DNA of 64,000 nucleotides from Turritopsis dohrnii. Lineage: Eukaryota > Cnidaria > Hydrozoa > Anthoathecata > Oceaniidae. The stretch covers positions 1-64,000 of the forward strand of contig BQMF02000640.1 of NCBI GenBank assembly GCA_027922465.2, given 5' to 3'. The notes under the pieces were generated by a model. That model made no database searches and was not told the DNA's origin. It saw only the letters and a program-made list of their open reading frames with translations. A program made the translations under genes and the position numbers. Shown here one piece after another: positions 11,011-22,600 of the stretch. The first letter of the stretch is position 1. Each line of letters starts with the position of its first letter.

Positions 11011-12382
11011 TTTTTCATCTTACTGTCCAAACCTAGCGATTTTTTTATCTCGAAGTTCATTGGTTAATACAGCCGCCGACTCAAAATTCATTGGTGCATA
11101 GAGCGCCACTATTACGAAAGGGTGCTTATTAACTTTAATAGCGCTATTTTATTGGCTTGAATTTCCGCCATGTGATCATCCGGGTATTTTTGGACTTTAC
11201 GTCTGCTCGCCGTTCGCATAATGGTAGAGGAAACCGAAGGAAAAGAAGATTTAAGGGAGAAGGGAAGAAATTTGTAATTATCTTACGATGATTCTACTGC
11301 GTTCATTATTTTCTAAAAGCAACTTCTCAATCTTTTATGAAACAGTGTGTGAAAAGGAATGCTTTTATTTTTTGGAAAATGTCTTGGATTCTTTTAAGCC
11401 TATCATTTGTTTCATGTGTGGGCTGTGGTGCTTTTTAAGCTCTGGACACATACAGCTCAGCTCAGTTTCCTCTTCAGCTCCAACAACATACAAGAATGTC
11501 TTGTCCACCCTCTCTGCCTGTGCATCATTTTATGTTTGATGTTTATCTCTAGCTATTTTAGCTACTTGTATAAGGTCTTGGCTGTATTATCAATATCTTT
11601 AATTAGGAATGGGGACTTTCTATTTACGATAGCAAATTGAAACTTACCTTGATTGTCTGTAATTTTTTAAATACTGGACATCCTTTAACTCAAATTTCTG
11701 CTTTCAGTTATGTTTGCTAATTTTGGTATAAGTTGAGGTCATATTTTTCATAATCCTAATCTTTGTTTACTTTTTGTGTTTGGGAAGTCTCAATAATTAG
11801 GAAGATTGACCGTACATGCGTAATCACAGTGATACCTGAAAGCGTATAAATTTGACGTTATTTTCTTCATTAAGTTTATTGGGAGTTAATGTAATGTTTC
11901 ATATTGTGTTGTTATCCTTTCATAATGTTCTGGCGTGTTTACGTAATTAAAAATTTAATGTTTATATACATGTATTTTGTATCATTAAAATCTACGCTTT
12001 TCTTTTTATGCTTGTGAATTAGGAATTCTATTAGGATGATAGGCAAGACATATTGAATTCATAAATTCGTAACATTTACATTAACTTACATGCATACTCA
12101 TTGTTTTATCTGAATTGATCACTGAATCCTTAATATCATTTCGTACCAATGAAATTAATAACATTATGTCGTTCAGATATAATCAAGTTTAATGTTGTTT
12201 ATTGGTATAAAGTTTTGCATAGTGCCAGTTATGTTCTATCCAGATTTTTGGGGAGTACATGATCAGAAATTTATATTGCGGAAATGATTAAACCTTTCTT
12301 AAATTTCATGAATGTCATAGCCTTTCTTTTTTCATACTTCAGCTGATTTTGCAGAAATCCTTATGCCTGCAAGGGCATCTTG
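11011..12382 (+). repeat. Array unit 2
   Basis: Same order of blocks as unit 1 but with more substitutions and several small deletions. The open frames inside are not conserved between units and are not credible genes. Confidence 0.7.
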
Positions 12383-13593
12383 TTTTGTTTTTTTTCATCT
12401 TACTGTCCAAACCTAGTCATATTTGTTTCTCCAATTTCATTGGTTCATAAAAAAGCCGTCTTAATTGTCATTGGTGCATAATGCCCGATTTCTACGAAAG
12501 GGTGCTAATTTAGCCACCTCCACTTAAATAGCGATAGTTTATTGGCTGATTTTCGCCATGCCATGTGATCGTCCACAAAACGTTTTAAAAATGGCAGCGA
12601 AAGAACGTGTGTAGTTTGCTAAAAGTTTCTTTGATGGAAATATGGCTTTAAAAGAAGTTAATACAGCTTATAATTTTATATAAAGAATTGCATTACTGTT
12701 GGGAACTTATCATGTTCACAAAATTAAATTACAGTGTGGTTATTCTGTTTTTTGAAAGAAGTTTTCTTGAAGTTTAAAATATGAAAACAGTGCCAATACA
12801 TGGTGTGTGGAAGAAAAGGTATTTCTTGTTTTATTTTTGCTCCAAGCCTTTTTAAATATGAAAGACCTTCGTGTATTTTGTATGTGTATGCATGTTTGAA
12901 GTCAATTTTTAGAAGCTTTTGGATTTTTAAAGCTCAGCTTAGCTTCCTTTCAGCTCCTCCCCAACATCACCAACATATGCACTTTATACAGCTATTTATA
13001 CTATATTTAATAGCAATTTTTGGATGTATTCTGGCTATATCAGCTTATCTCTTTTCTCCCTACGTATGTTGTATTCTTTTTAACTTTTAGATTAGATATG
13101 AGCTTTAATTTCTAAGTAATTATTATTGTGATATTTATATTTTTCATTCTGAGGAGATCAATATAGAAACTTTATATATTAGTTTGTGCTGCCCAAACGA
13201 TATGTTGGTTACCGCCAGTATACACAATCTTTTTATAGGATTCGCTATATTTAATGTGGTTAAATTAAAGTTTCGTATTGTTTCGATGCACTTTTTTGGA
13301 GTACGTGGGTGGCAAATATCCAGTAACAATCATTCAGCTTATTCGTATAAAAAAACAGATCTTCATAAATGATCTCCGCGATAGTATAAAGAAAAGCCCC
13401 TTTTTTATGTTATGGTAGGCTGACTTTCTTGACGAACATTGTCAGTCGCATCAATATTTTTGTGTATGCTGATGCTTCTCGAGCTGAATGATGTGACTGT
13501 CTTAGTTTTGCAGGACTAGTGTGCTAGTGTTGCATTTTTGTGGCATTTTCAGCAGCAAAGCTTGCAGAAATCCTTCTGCCCGGTAGGGCATCT
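12383..13593 (+). repeat. Array unit 3 (most divergent)
   Basis: Shares the first ~170 bp ('actgtccaaacctag', 'ggtgcataatgcc', 'tacgaaagggtgcta') and the 3' hairpin with the other units, but the middle is largely different. Its hairpin is TGCCC-GGTA-GGGCA. Confidence 0.65.
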
Positions 13594-15013
13594 TGTTTTT
13601 TTTTCATCTTACTGTCCAAACCTAGCGATTTTTTCCGCCGTCTCAATTTTCACTGGTGCATAAAGCGCCACTATTACGAAAGGGTGCTAATAAACTTTAA
13701 TAACGCTTAGTTTATTGGCTTGATTATTTCCGCCATGTGATCATCTGGGTATTTTTCGACTTTACATTTGCACGCCGTTCGCATAATGGTATACCACAGC
13801 GTGACCGAAGAAACCTTAAATTTCCAAAAGTAAGAAGATTTGCACTTCCAAAACCGAAAGTAAAGGGTAGAAATTTACAATTATCTTGCAATGATTCTAC
13901 TACGTTCATTCTTTTCTAAAAACAAGTTCTCAATGTTTTGCAAAATGTCTGCGATTCTTTTATAAGCCTTTCTAGATGCAAAATACTGTTTGTTTCATGT
14001 GTGGGCTTAGTGCTTTTTAAGCTCTGGATACATACAGCTCAGCTCAGTTTTCTCTTCAGCTCCAACAACATACAAGGAATGTCTTGTTACCCTCTGTCTG
14101 TCGCTGTGTATCTCATTTTATGTTTGATGTTTCTCTAGCTATTTTTTAGCCTATTATATACTTGTGTAGTTCTTGGCTGTATTATCAATGTCCTGAATTA
14201 GGAATGGGGACTTACTATTTACGATAGCAAATTGAAACTTACCTTGATTGTCTGTAAATTCTAAATATTGGACATCTTTTAACGCAAATTTCTGTTTTCA
14301 GTTATATATGTTTGCTAATTTTGGTAGCTAAGTTTAGGTCATATTTTTCATAATCCTAATCTTTGTTTACTTTTTGTGTTTGGGAAGTCTTTTCGTAATT
14401 AGGAAGATTGACCGTACATACGTAATCACTGTGATATCTGAAAGCATATGAATTTGATGTTATTTTGTTCATTAAGTTTATTAGAAGTTATTGTAAGGTT
14501 CGTATTGTGTCAGTTATGCTTTCATGATGCCCTGGCGTGTATACGTAATTAAAAATTTATTGTTTTTTAAGTTTCTGAATAAATTTTTATAATCTTTTCA
14601 TGAAATTTAGTTCTGGTAATGCATGCTTTTAAATTAAAAAGATGGCAATGACATATTGTTACTCAAATTAAAGCACAAATTTCTGTTTTCAGTTATGTAT
14701 GTTGATTTTGTATGTATATAGATGTATTTCGTATCATTAAAATCTATACAATGACTTACGTGCATACTCATTGTCTTATCTAAATTGATCACTGAATCCT
14801 TAATATCATTTCGTACCAACAAAATAAAGAACATGTCATTCAGATAAAGTTTTGCATAGTGACAATTATGTTTTTTCCAGATTTTTGGGGAGTACGTGAT
14901 CAGAAATTTAATTGCGGATTAAACTTTTCTTAAATTTCAAGAATGTCATAGTCTTTCTTTTTTCATACTTCAGCTGATTTTGCAGAAATCCTTATGCCTG
15001 CAAGGGCATCTTG
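13594..15013 (+). repeat. Array unit 4, near-copy of unit 1
   Basis: Matches unit 1 with few differences over more than 1 kb, apart from small deletions near 13940 and 14755. Confidence 0.75.
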
Positions 15014-15420
15014 TTTTCTTCGTTTTTTTCTTACTGTCCAAACCTAGCGGTTTTTTGAAATTTCGTGCGTGCATTTACATGAAACCAAAGCACCGTGCAT
15101 TGCATGTCAGCGAAAGATTTACAAAAGTTTCTTTGATCAATATTAAATGGATTTTAAAGGAGATGTACATATTTTAAGGTGAAAACAGAAAATATATAGA
15201 AGAAAGTTATAATTATCTTGGACTGTGATCATTCTTTTTCAACTAAAAAGAAGTTCTCAACGGTTTGTAAACAGAAGAGTCAAAAGAGCTATATATATTT
15301 ATATCTAAATTGACGTGCATGGCTTCCGTGGCACAGTTGGTTAGTACAGCAACTACTAACCCAAGGGTCGGTGGTTTGAACCCGCGTTGATTGAATTTTT
15401 AAATGCCATAAAATATTTCG
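15014..15420 (+). repeat. Array unit 5 with tRNA-like insert
   Basis: Begins with 'cttactgtccaaacctagcgg' like the other units, then diverges. It carries a tRNA-like sequence at 15322-15394 with TGGCACAGTTGG (A box, 15330-15341) and GGTTTGAACCC (B box). The 3' hairpin is missing; the next 5' terminus follows directly. Confidence 0.5.
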
Positions 15421-15848
15421 ATTTTTGCGAAAGCAAGAAATACATTAAAACCGGCTTTTCACCTCCATTTTTTTCTTACTGTTTAAAGCTAGCAGTTTCT
15501 TTGATCAATATTAAATATATTTTAAGACATAAAACATATTTTAAGTTAAAAAAAGAAAATTTGTAGAAGAAAAACTTGTACTGTGATCATCTATTCTTAC
15601 TAAAAAGAAATTCCCAACGTTTTGTAAACAGAAAAGTCAAAAAAGCTTTATAATACAATAACGAAATGCATGTGCTTCCTTGGCGCAGTTGGCTAGTGGA
15701 CCTGTCTGATACCTGCAAGGTCGGTGGTTCGAGCCCACCTAGGTCATTCAATATTTTCTGTCGAATTTTATAGATTTCATAACATATTTCATTTTTCATG
15801 CTTCAAAAGATTTTGCAGAAATCTTTCTGCCCGTAAGGGCATCTTGTC
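15421..15848 (+). mobile_element. Short complete array unit with tRNA-like insert
   Basis: About 428 bp running from GATTTTTGCGAAAGCAAGAAA to the perfect hairpin TGCCCGTAAGGGCA and TCTTGT. It carries a tRNA-like sequence at 15674-15747: A box TGGCGCAGTTGG (15681-15692), and a perfectly paired T arm GGTGG-TTCGAGC-CCACC containing the B box. The acceptor strands do not pair, so a working tRNA is unlikely. Confidence 0.5.
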
Positions 15849-16290
15849 CAAGTTATGAACAATTTCATGTAATGTTTACTTAAATATGTTAGCAAATTCA
15901 CATTTTTGGAAAAATTTTGAAGGTTTGCACAAAGAGCAAGGTCCTGATGTTAAATGTGGCAGTCACTTTTTCAGATTTGATCATAAATAGACGAGGTCTT
16001 CAGTTTTTAAACAAGTTTAACCTATTTTAAATTATTTGGTTGTAAAGATTTAATAGTGGTGAGAGCAATATGACTTTTTGGTTCACTTCTATCAAATATC
16101 ATTTTATTCTCCATGTAAACCACAAGTTATATTTTGAGAATTGTGATAGAGCTGTTCTCACATAAGCAACAAGAAAAGAATGGATAGTCATTCAGATATC
16201 TTGAAAATTAGGCTAAAGCAATTTCCTCTAGGCCTGATGCGGAAATTCAAGCCATGAGGCTTCTAGTTATTATTCATTGAAGATGAATGA
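15849..16290 (+). repeat. Large dispersed repeat, copy I continued
   Basis: Continues the repeat interrupted at 9312 ('aagttatgaacaatttcatg') and matches 52262-52890 and, inverted, about 22600-22980. The match stops where the LINE fragment begins at about 16300. Confidence 0.7.
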
Positions 16291-16319
16291 TCATCAATTT
16301 GGACATATTGCTTGCGATC

Positions 16320-16740
16320 AGTTAATTAGTCATGTATAAGGTGAAAGTTTGTAGTTTTTTAAGGAGGATATTGTGGCTGACGGTATCAAATGCTTTGCTG
16401 TAATCAGCTAAAATAGATAAGGTTACTTCTCCATTACTTTATTGATGTCGTCTTTCATTTTCAACGGAAGTGACCATGTTGAATTTTCCTGCCGGAAGCT
16501 ACATTGAGTCGACTTTTTCTTCTCAATGTATTGAACGAGTTGCTGTAAAATTAGTCTCTCGTATACCTTTGATAATGCTGGCAGGATTGAGATTGGTCTA
16601 AAATCAGTGGCGGTTTTCGGATTCTCTATCGTTGGAATAGAAGAGATACGACTAATCTTCCATGCTTCGGGAAAAGTAGATTTTGCGATACAGTTGTTGA
16701 TGATTGATGTAAGTGGAGAGACAACGAAATCCATGGCAGG
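16320..16740 (-). pseudogene. Non-LTR reverse transcriptase fragment
   Basis: Minus-strand coding resembles the fingers and early palm of LINE reverse transcriptases: FPEAWKISRISSIPTIENPK, then FRPISILPALSKVYERLI, then a stretch where QFGFR would be expected (CSFRQENSTWS). After a frame change near 16425 the palm strand ILADYSKAFDTVSHNIL continues. The YADD motif and everything after are lost. It is distinct from the 46.8-kb LINE by sequence. Confidence 0.75.
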
Positions 16741-16789
16741 TTTAATATATCTTACAGGTATTTGACAATGTCCTGTCGAACAATCATCA

Positions 16790-17665
16790 CGCAGACGTCT
16801 GTAGAGTACTTATTTCCTGAGGGAGTACTTTTTCCTACTAGGAAATAATTACTGGGGAATACTTTTTCTGGGGAGTATCTTTTTACTGCGACACCGGCAC
16901 GAAAAAGGGCGATTTAACGAATACCGTAATCCCGTCCTTTTTTGCCAAATACCGTTATACCGGACAAAATAAGGGCCAATATTGTTATGCCGTAACTCTC
17001 TCCGAAAAAATGACATAGGGGAGAGAAACAAAGTTTTTTAACGCCGAAAACATCAAAACAACACATTTGATGTTCTCCAAAATTGTAAGAACAACATGTT
17101 TACCTTTTTGTTGATTTCATCCCAAGCAAAACGACTGATTTTTATTCTTTCTAGTTTCATTTTTGTCATTTTATTTTATTTGCTTATAAGTATACAATAA
17201 TTTTCATCATAATATTTTCGTCGACCTTATGTCAATAGAATAAAAAAAAAGGTTTACCATTGACAGATTTCCGACGACGTTAAATTTTGTGCAGTGTCTA
17301 AAAATTTGTGCAAAAACGTGAGAGGAAACTTTTTCGCAAAAAATTAACCATAACAATGATCAGCTGGTTGGACGGAGAGGATAAAAATTCAGCAGCATTT
17401 ACAACTCTTTTTTGGATCCTAATTCATTGAAGATGTCGTTTAAGCAGTGTTCAATAGCTCCTCCTTTGCTTTTTGTTTTAGACACTTTCGAGATTCCTGT
17501 ACATAAGTCAACGCAAACTCCAATAAATTTATACTCTAATCCAATAACTTGTCCTTTGAAACTCCATGTTATCTTGCATCCCTTACCACGTGACACCTAT
17601 AAAGTAATGTTTACAAGATCTGAGAGAACAAGAAGATAAAATCTTTTCTTTACTTTTCTTATCTA
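16790..17665. repeat. Dispersed repeat P, copy 1
   Basis: Matches 35690-36840 over most of its length and partly 30085-30320. It includes the 'ataccgttataccgg' block, 'aacgccgaaaacatcaaaac' and 'gatcagctggttggacggag', and contains a conserved minus-strand frame listed separately. Confidence 0.75.
17399..17596 (-). CDS. Conserved repeat-encoded exon, copy 1
   Basis: I do not recognise the protein. The minus-strand frame begins directly after a TTTATAG acceptor-like site preceded by a pyrimidine-rich tract and gives 65 codons: SRGKGCKITWSFKG..., VCVDLCTGISKVSKTK..., AIEHCLNDIFNELGSKKEL, then stop. The copy at 36578-36775 has the same length, the same splice-like start and the same stop, with most residues retained. 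Two repeat copies keeping one open frame suggest a coding exon of a mobile element. There is no ATG at its start, so it would be an internal or last exon. Confidence 0.45.
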   Translation of the reverse strand: MSRGKGCKITWSFKGQVIGLEYKFIGVCVDLCTGISKVSKTKSKGGAIEHCLNDIFNELGSKKEL

Positions 17666-17875
17666 AACGTTTCATGATGGTGTCAGACTTTAAAACAAGT
17701 TTCAACATATTCATCCAGAATAACTATAATAACAAAAAAAACAATAAATAACTCATTTACACTTTAATTTATTTTAGTTCTAGTTTCAGTAAGGTTTTTT
17801 TAAGAAAAATTGAAGACATACACATATCTACAAAGCTGTTTTAAGCAAGTTAAACAACTAATCTCTTAAACATAC

Positions 17876-17967
17876 CTCTCCTTCTCCAGATTGCCCCAAT
17901 GCATTAGCTAAACCTTCAGCTTTTTTGATAACATCTGTGAACTTATCAAGAAATCCAGCATTCGTTC
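17876..17967 (-). CDS. Secreted-peptide family, exon 2 (copy I)
   Basis: A 92-nt exon with acceptor CCCTAG|G and donor GAG|GTATGT. In frame it encodes TNAGFLDKFTDVIKKAEG followed by LANALGQSGEGE. The paralogous exon at 53443-53534 has the same length, splice sites and frame. The upstream signal-peptide exon expected near 18.4 kb is absent; the sequence there is replaced by other repeats. Probably an orphan exon. Confidence 0.5.
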
Positions 17968-18309
17968 CTAGGGAGAAAGCGTGTTTGTTTGTATGATCAT
18001 TTATCTTTAGGGTTGAAAGACTGTTATTTTCATTTGAATAAATGAGGCTTCACACTATAATTTGCTTGTTTATCTCAGATACAAATACCAAAGTTTTTAT
18101 CGCTAGCTAATGACCACATCTTGTTTCATGAACAAGAGAATGAAAAAAGAAAAATGCTGTTCTTAAAACTGGCCCTATCTTGCCTAAACTTCCCACAAGA
18201 AAGTAAGGCAGATAGTAGATCGAAGATTTATTTAGAAAAATTAAGATGTTCATGGAAAAAACAACGCAACATTTACTTCAAGATTGCAAAACTACTATCA
18301 AGAGGTTCG

Positions 18310-18515
18310 GAATTCCCGAGTTACACAACCGAGTTACCAAACCTAGTTACGTGTTATGACGTCACAAACCGAGTTATTAACTCGGGAATATTTGAATTTT
18401 AATTTTTCTCGAGTTATTAACTCAGAAATCTTATTCTCGTTAAACTTCCAAGTTATTAACTTGGAAAAATTTATTTGCTTCATGTTTTCTGAGTTAGTAA
18501 CTCTGAATTTTTAAT
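18310..18515. repeat. Cluster of GAGTTATTAACTC palindromes
   Basis: Four spaced imperfect palindromes: CGAGTTATTAACTCGG, CGAGTTATTAACTCAG, CAAGTTATTAACTTGG and TGAGTTAGTAACTCTG, preceded by CGAGTTAC half-sites. Compensating changes keep each self-complementary. This resembles the palindrome-filled arms of the transposons elsewhere in the window. Confidence 0.7.
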
Positions 18516-18952
18516 TTGTCTTATGTTATTCGAGTAAAAATCACAAAATGAAATGAAACTAGAAGCTATTAGGCTTGAACAATTTTCGCATCAATACTTG
18601 AGAGAAAATTGCTTTAGGCTAACTCTCAGGATATCTGAATTAGACCACGATCTGTGTAGTTCATTTGTGTCAGTTCGTAACCTCCCTCACAGAACCAAAC
18701 CAAATTTTCAAAAAATAAAGTCCAAGTTATGTAGATATCAGATCAAAAATGTTCCCAAGTTTTTTTTCCTGCAGTTTTTGAGAAATAAGGTCATATTTTT
18801 GTTAATTTATAGGATATATGCGATATATATCGATATTCTTTAATTAATCAAGTAAAAAAAAAACAGAATGAATATTCTAACATTTTCATCGATACGCAAA
18901 GCTCCAATCACTTCGTTCTGTGAAATAAACTTAGACGAAATGAAATAAAAAG

Positions 18953-20134
18953 ATGGCTGGCCACGAGGATGAAAGTGTTTGTCTTATTCCTTTTGCTAGT
19001 GTAAATCAAGGAGTATTAAGGTGGTTTACTGATAAACCATTTGAAAATTGTTGCTACGCGTAGATAATTGGATAATTATTGACGACGAAGGTTTAGAAAC
19101 TACGTTAGTATCGAGAAGAGTACAGCATATACGCGAAAACGAAGAAGGGTTACAGAATATCACACCGTACATTATAAAACATGAACCGACCAGAACCGAC
19201 CAGAACCCAACCAGGAACCCAGCAGAACCCAGCAGGAACCGACCAGAACCCAGCAGGAACCCACCAAAAACCGACCAGAACCCAGCAGAGACCCACCAAT
19301 ACAGACCCTGCAAACGGGACACAGGACCCTAAAAATGAAAGGGAACTTAACAAACTTAACAAAGGTAGGACCCATGACCCAGGACTCTAAAATCAAAAGT
19401 CAGACCCGGGATCCGTAGGTGCTGCTGGAGCCACGTGTGATAATGTAAATGTTAATCAATATTTCTTTTAGCAAAAAGTGTAAAATCATTTGTCCATTTT
19501 GTGCTTTGAATCTTGTGAGATATTTCCGAAAACAAAAGAAATTCATTTTTGTCACCACAAACAACGCGCTCAAAGAATCCCACCATGGTGTTCTAATTTG
19601 AGCCTAATGTTATCTTTAAAATAATCTTAAATTTTGTTAATTCTGAGCCTAGTCTTGCTTATGAAGATTATTATTAAAAAATATGCAAGTTGATTAAAAA
19701 TAAATGGCTGTGCTGCCGGCTGTGTGTTAATATTTATCTTTTCAAGAGAACTGTTTGTTTAGAGAATTTTTGTGCGCACTTTTGGCACCCGGATCCCGAG
19801 TCTAACTTTTGAATTGTGAGTCCTGAGTGTCCCAGCTTTGATTTTTAGGGTACTGGGTCCTGTGTCCCACCTTAGATTTTTAGGGTCTGGGCCCCATCTT
19901 TGACTTTTAGGGTCCCGGGTCCCGTTTGCAGGGTCCGTATTGGTGGGTCTCCGGTCGGTTCTGGTCGGTTCTTGGTGAGTTCCTGCTGGGTTCTGGTCGG
20001 TTCATATTTTATATCACACCCCTCAAGTCACCAAAATTAAACGAGCCAAAAAGAGAGGCTGGAGAAAAACTATCATTCCTTCTTTTTGCTCCTTTTCGTA
20101 CAGTTACAACAACAACTTCTTCTCATCCAATCAA
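18953..20134 (+). pseudogene. Broken first exon interrupted by a foldback element
   Basis: An ATG in good context (aaaagATGgct) opens MAGHEDESVCLIPFASVNQG and LRWFTDKPFENC, stopping at 19061. One frame over, it continues as DNWIIIDDEGLETTLVSRRV to QNITP at 19166. A foldback element follows. After it the same frame resumes as ITPLKSPKLNEPKREAGEK and ends near SSHP at a strong donor, AA|GTAAGTG (20134/20135). I do not recognise the protein. One small indel near 19055 and the insertion make this copy non-functional. No downstream exon was identified with confidence. Confidence 0.5.
19167..20010. mobile_element. Foldback element with minisatellite arms
   Basis: Long inverted arms: 19178-19420 (AAAACATGAACCGACCAGAACC..., CAAACGGGACACAGGACCC) and 19790-20010 (reverse complement). 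Each arm contains a short tandem repeat of ACCGACCAGAACCCAGCAGG. The element is flanked by the 10-bp direct repeat ATATCACACC (19157-19166 and 20011-20020), which lies in a coding frame continuous across the insertion. The central ~370 bp shows no credible gene. The 10-bp duplication would fit a Mutator-like or foldback group; not assigned further. Confidence 0.75.
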
Positions 20135-20139
20135 GTAAG

Positions 20140-22600
20140 TGTTCAGTTTGTGCTGCTCTCTATCATTCTGTACTATGTGCAAAAAAATCACATTTATGGT
20201 ATGTAAAAAATGAGATTAGAACTTAGTTGATGTCAAACATTGCATGGAGGTGTGCTGCGATAAGCAAACGGAAAAAAAGAACGATGAGAGTGTTCTAATT
20301 CATATTATATTATATGTAGAGATCAGGACTGTTGCTGGCAAATATAGAAGTTCACATCTAAAAAACAAATAAAAGTCAAAATATTCTGAATTTGTTTTGT
20401 ATCAACCAACAAATTGGTGACAAAGCGCATTAGTATTCCTGTAATGAAGATGGTTGGGCAGTATTTTTTGATGACAATAATGAAGATCTTTCTTCACAAA
20501 GACTCTCAGTCACAACCGTCGTAAACTTATGACACTAATGTTTAGAAGAAATATTAAGTGGGTCTGGTACAACTCATGGTATTTGCATATCCATCACAGG
20601 TCCTTAATTTAGCAAAGAATTATTGTTAATGTTAATAAATGTGTAAGAACTGTACACTGACATTGCTAAGGCAAGATATTTTTTGGGAGAGAACAGAGTT
20701 TTTTGACCAGAATTACCCGATTTTGATTGACTGTGATCCTCTTCAGAATTATTTTAGAGATCTTGATTCAGCACATCTCACTTGTAAAATTTTGGCAGTT
20801 AGACTCATCAATTATTTTACAATGTTGGACAGATTTTAATACAATTCATGCACATTTTTACCGACATTGTTTTAACTATCTCGTACCTACCTATTATAAA
20901 TGCACCTGTGACTGATATTTCTACATCAAGCAAAGTTTTGAAAACTGACATCAGAAAAAAGCCGACAACTTTAAAAGACAGCAGATTGTGATGGCTTTTT
21001 ATGTGGCTGTCTGTGCAAAAATAATTGGTGAGGTGGAAACATAAAGAGTTTCTTGGTCAAATTGTTGTCAGGCTAGGAGATTGTCATATATAGTCCAAGC
21101 AAATTTTGAGCTGGGTAATACCTTTTGAGGGAGAAATTCTCCTTATGCTCAAATGTAAGGCATATCATAAAATGGGAGGTGGGTCGTCTGGGGAAGTGGC
21201 ATTTCTGAGAAATCATCAAAAACTGACGTCAGCATTTTTTTATTTAATTTTTTATACACCAAACTCTTTAGCAGCATCTAACCTATAATTGTGCCAAGTA
21301 TCATGACTGTAACTTATGTATTCAGAAGATATGACCAACTCTACCAAGCCTACAATTTGCTTATTTTCTATCAGTTCAATTTTCAGATTTTTAGGTGATT
21401 TGAGCATGATGAGTATTTGAGTACGATGAAAATTTCTTTGAAGATATTGTACAAAGTCCTATTTTCCAAGAAACAATGAAAAATTATCAAAGTTACATTA
21501 AAAGAAGATGTTCTGAATCAGAGTTATTTTCATTTGGAAGTGTTTATATTTATGGTATAGTTAGTGTTACATTTACATTACATTTTAGGGCTATTCGTAC
21601 TGGAAACTGAAATCTTCATCTGTCAATTATTAATCTATGCTTTCATGGTTCTTTCTTTCCATTGATAGCAGTAAATACTGTTAATTTTGTTTGCTAATTA
21701 TGATATTCCTGTACTTAGATTTCAATTCTTATATTTCTCACACTGTGTACATGCTGTGAGTCCAAATACCAAACTATGCCGTGAAATGTTGTATTTGTTG
21801 TATTTGTTGTAATGTACATTATCAATTTCAGAGGTTTTTCCAAGCATTCAATCATTCAATTAGAACTTCTTTAACTCTTTAACAAATTTAGAGAGAGTAA
21901 TTAGGTATATAAGGCCATTATTCAACAAATATTCTGTTACTAGGGAGAATGACCACCGTTTGCTAAGGTAATTTTGAAGTTTCCTTCGTTATATGAATTC
22001 CTTTCTTCACCTAACGAAAGAATATGAAAACATAAGTGGTACCAGTAGGACTCGTTTTCATCTTATTCAACAAAATTAAAAAACATCTTAGTTTCCAACC
22101 CCCTTCGCACGCCTCATGAAAAGGCCTCGAACTCTCTAAAATTGCAGAGCTTCCAGGAGCTCGGAAAAATCCCATGAATATTATTCAGGAAGGTTAATTA
22201 TGTACACATTTACTTAATAATGCAGCACAGATGTAGATAATATAATGTCCATTGTTTTGATACCTTCTCGTCCAAAAACATTCAGCTATGAAGGTTATTC
22301 GATGTTTTCCCGAGTCAGGACTCGTTACTTGCACGATTGTTAAAATGTTTTGACATTAATACGATGAAAAGCACTCTCAACCAAAAAAAACACTTTATTT
22401 TTAACAAATTATCTCACAAATTTTGAAATCCTTACATTGGTTTTGAAATTTTACTAACGAAACAATCAAAATCGATAACATACGATGAAAATCGATACGA
22501 ACGGTTACCATAACTTTGAGGCCTAATTTCTCGAAAAATGCAGATGGAAAACTTGGGAACTTTTCGAATTTGAGATGTACTCACTGAAAAACGTCCAAAA
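20140..22600. other. No firmly recognised gene
   Basis: Mostly AT-rich sequence. Short open frames at 20639-20839 and 21106-21288 have reasonable composition but no flanking splice pattern or homolog I recognise. If the broken exon ending at 20134 had downstream exons they would be expected here. Confidence 0.4.

Larger units (their letters stand above)
9312..15848 (+). mobile_element. Tandem array of rolling-circle-like (HINE/Helentron-type) units
   Basis: Five or six head-to-tail units share a 3' end, GCAGAAATCCTTMTGCC..GGGCATCTTG, containing a hairpin (perfect in the last unit: TGCCC-GTAA-GGGCA). These ends sit at 10978-11010, 12351-12382, 13564-13593, 14991-15013 and 15815-15847. The outer 5' end, GATTTCTGCGWAAGCAAGAAAGC, is present three times at 9312, 9360 and 9420 and again near 15421. 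GATTTCTGC at the 5' end is the reverse complement of GCAGAAATC near the 3' end, giving subterminal inverted repeats. Comparison with the uninterrupted repeat at 52245-52270 shows the whole array inserted at one position without target duplication. Subterminal inverted repeats, a 3' hairpin, tandem growth and no duplication are features of Helitron2/Helentron-derived elements. No Rep/helicase coding is visible, so these are non-autonomous. Confidence 0.55.

Noticed and set aside
15674..15747. Functional tRNA gene
   Set aside because: A and B boxes and the T arm are good, but the acceptor strands do not pair and the anticodon arm is poor. It lies inside a mobile unit, so it is a tRNA-derived remnant.
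21106..21288. Possible exon of a housekeeping gene (VIPFEGEILLMLKC)
   Set aside because: A vague resemblance to RNA polymerase subunit sequence was considered, but the key conserved residues are absent.
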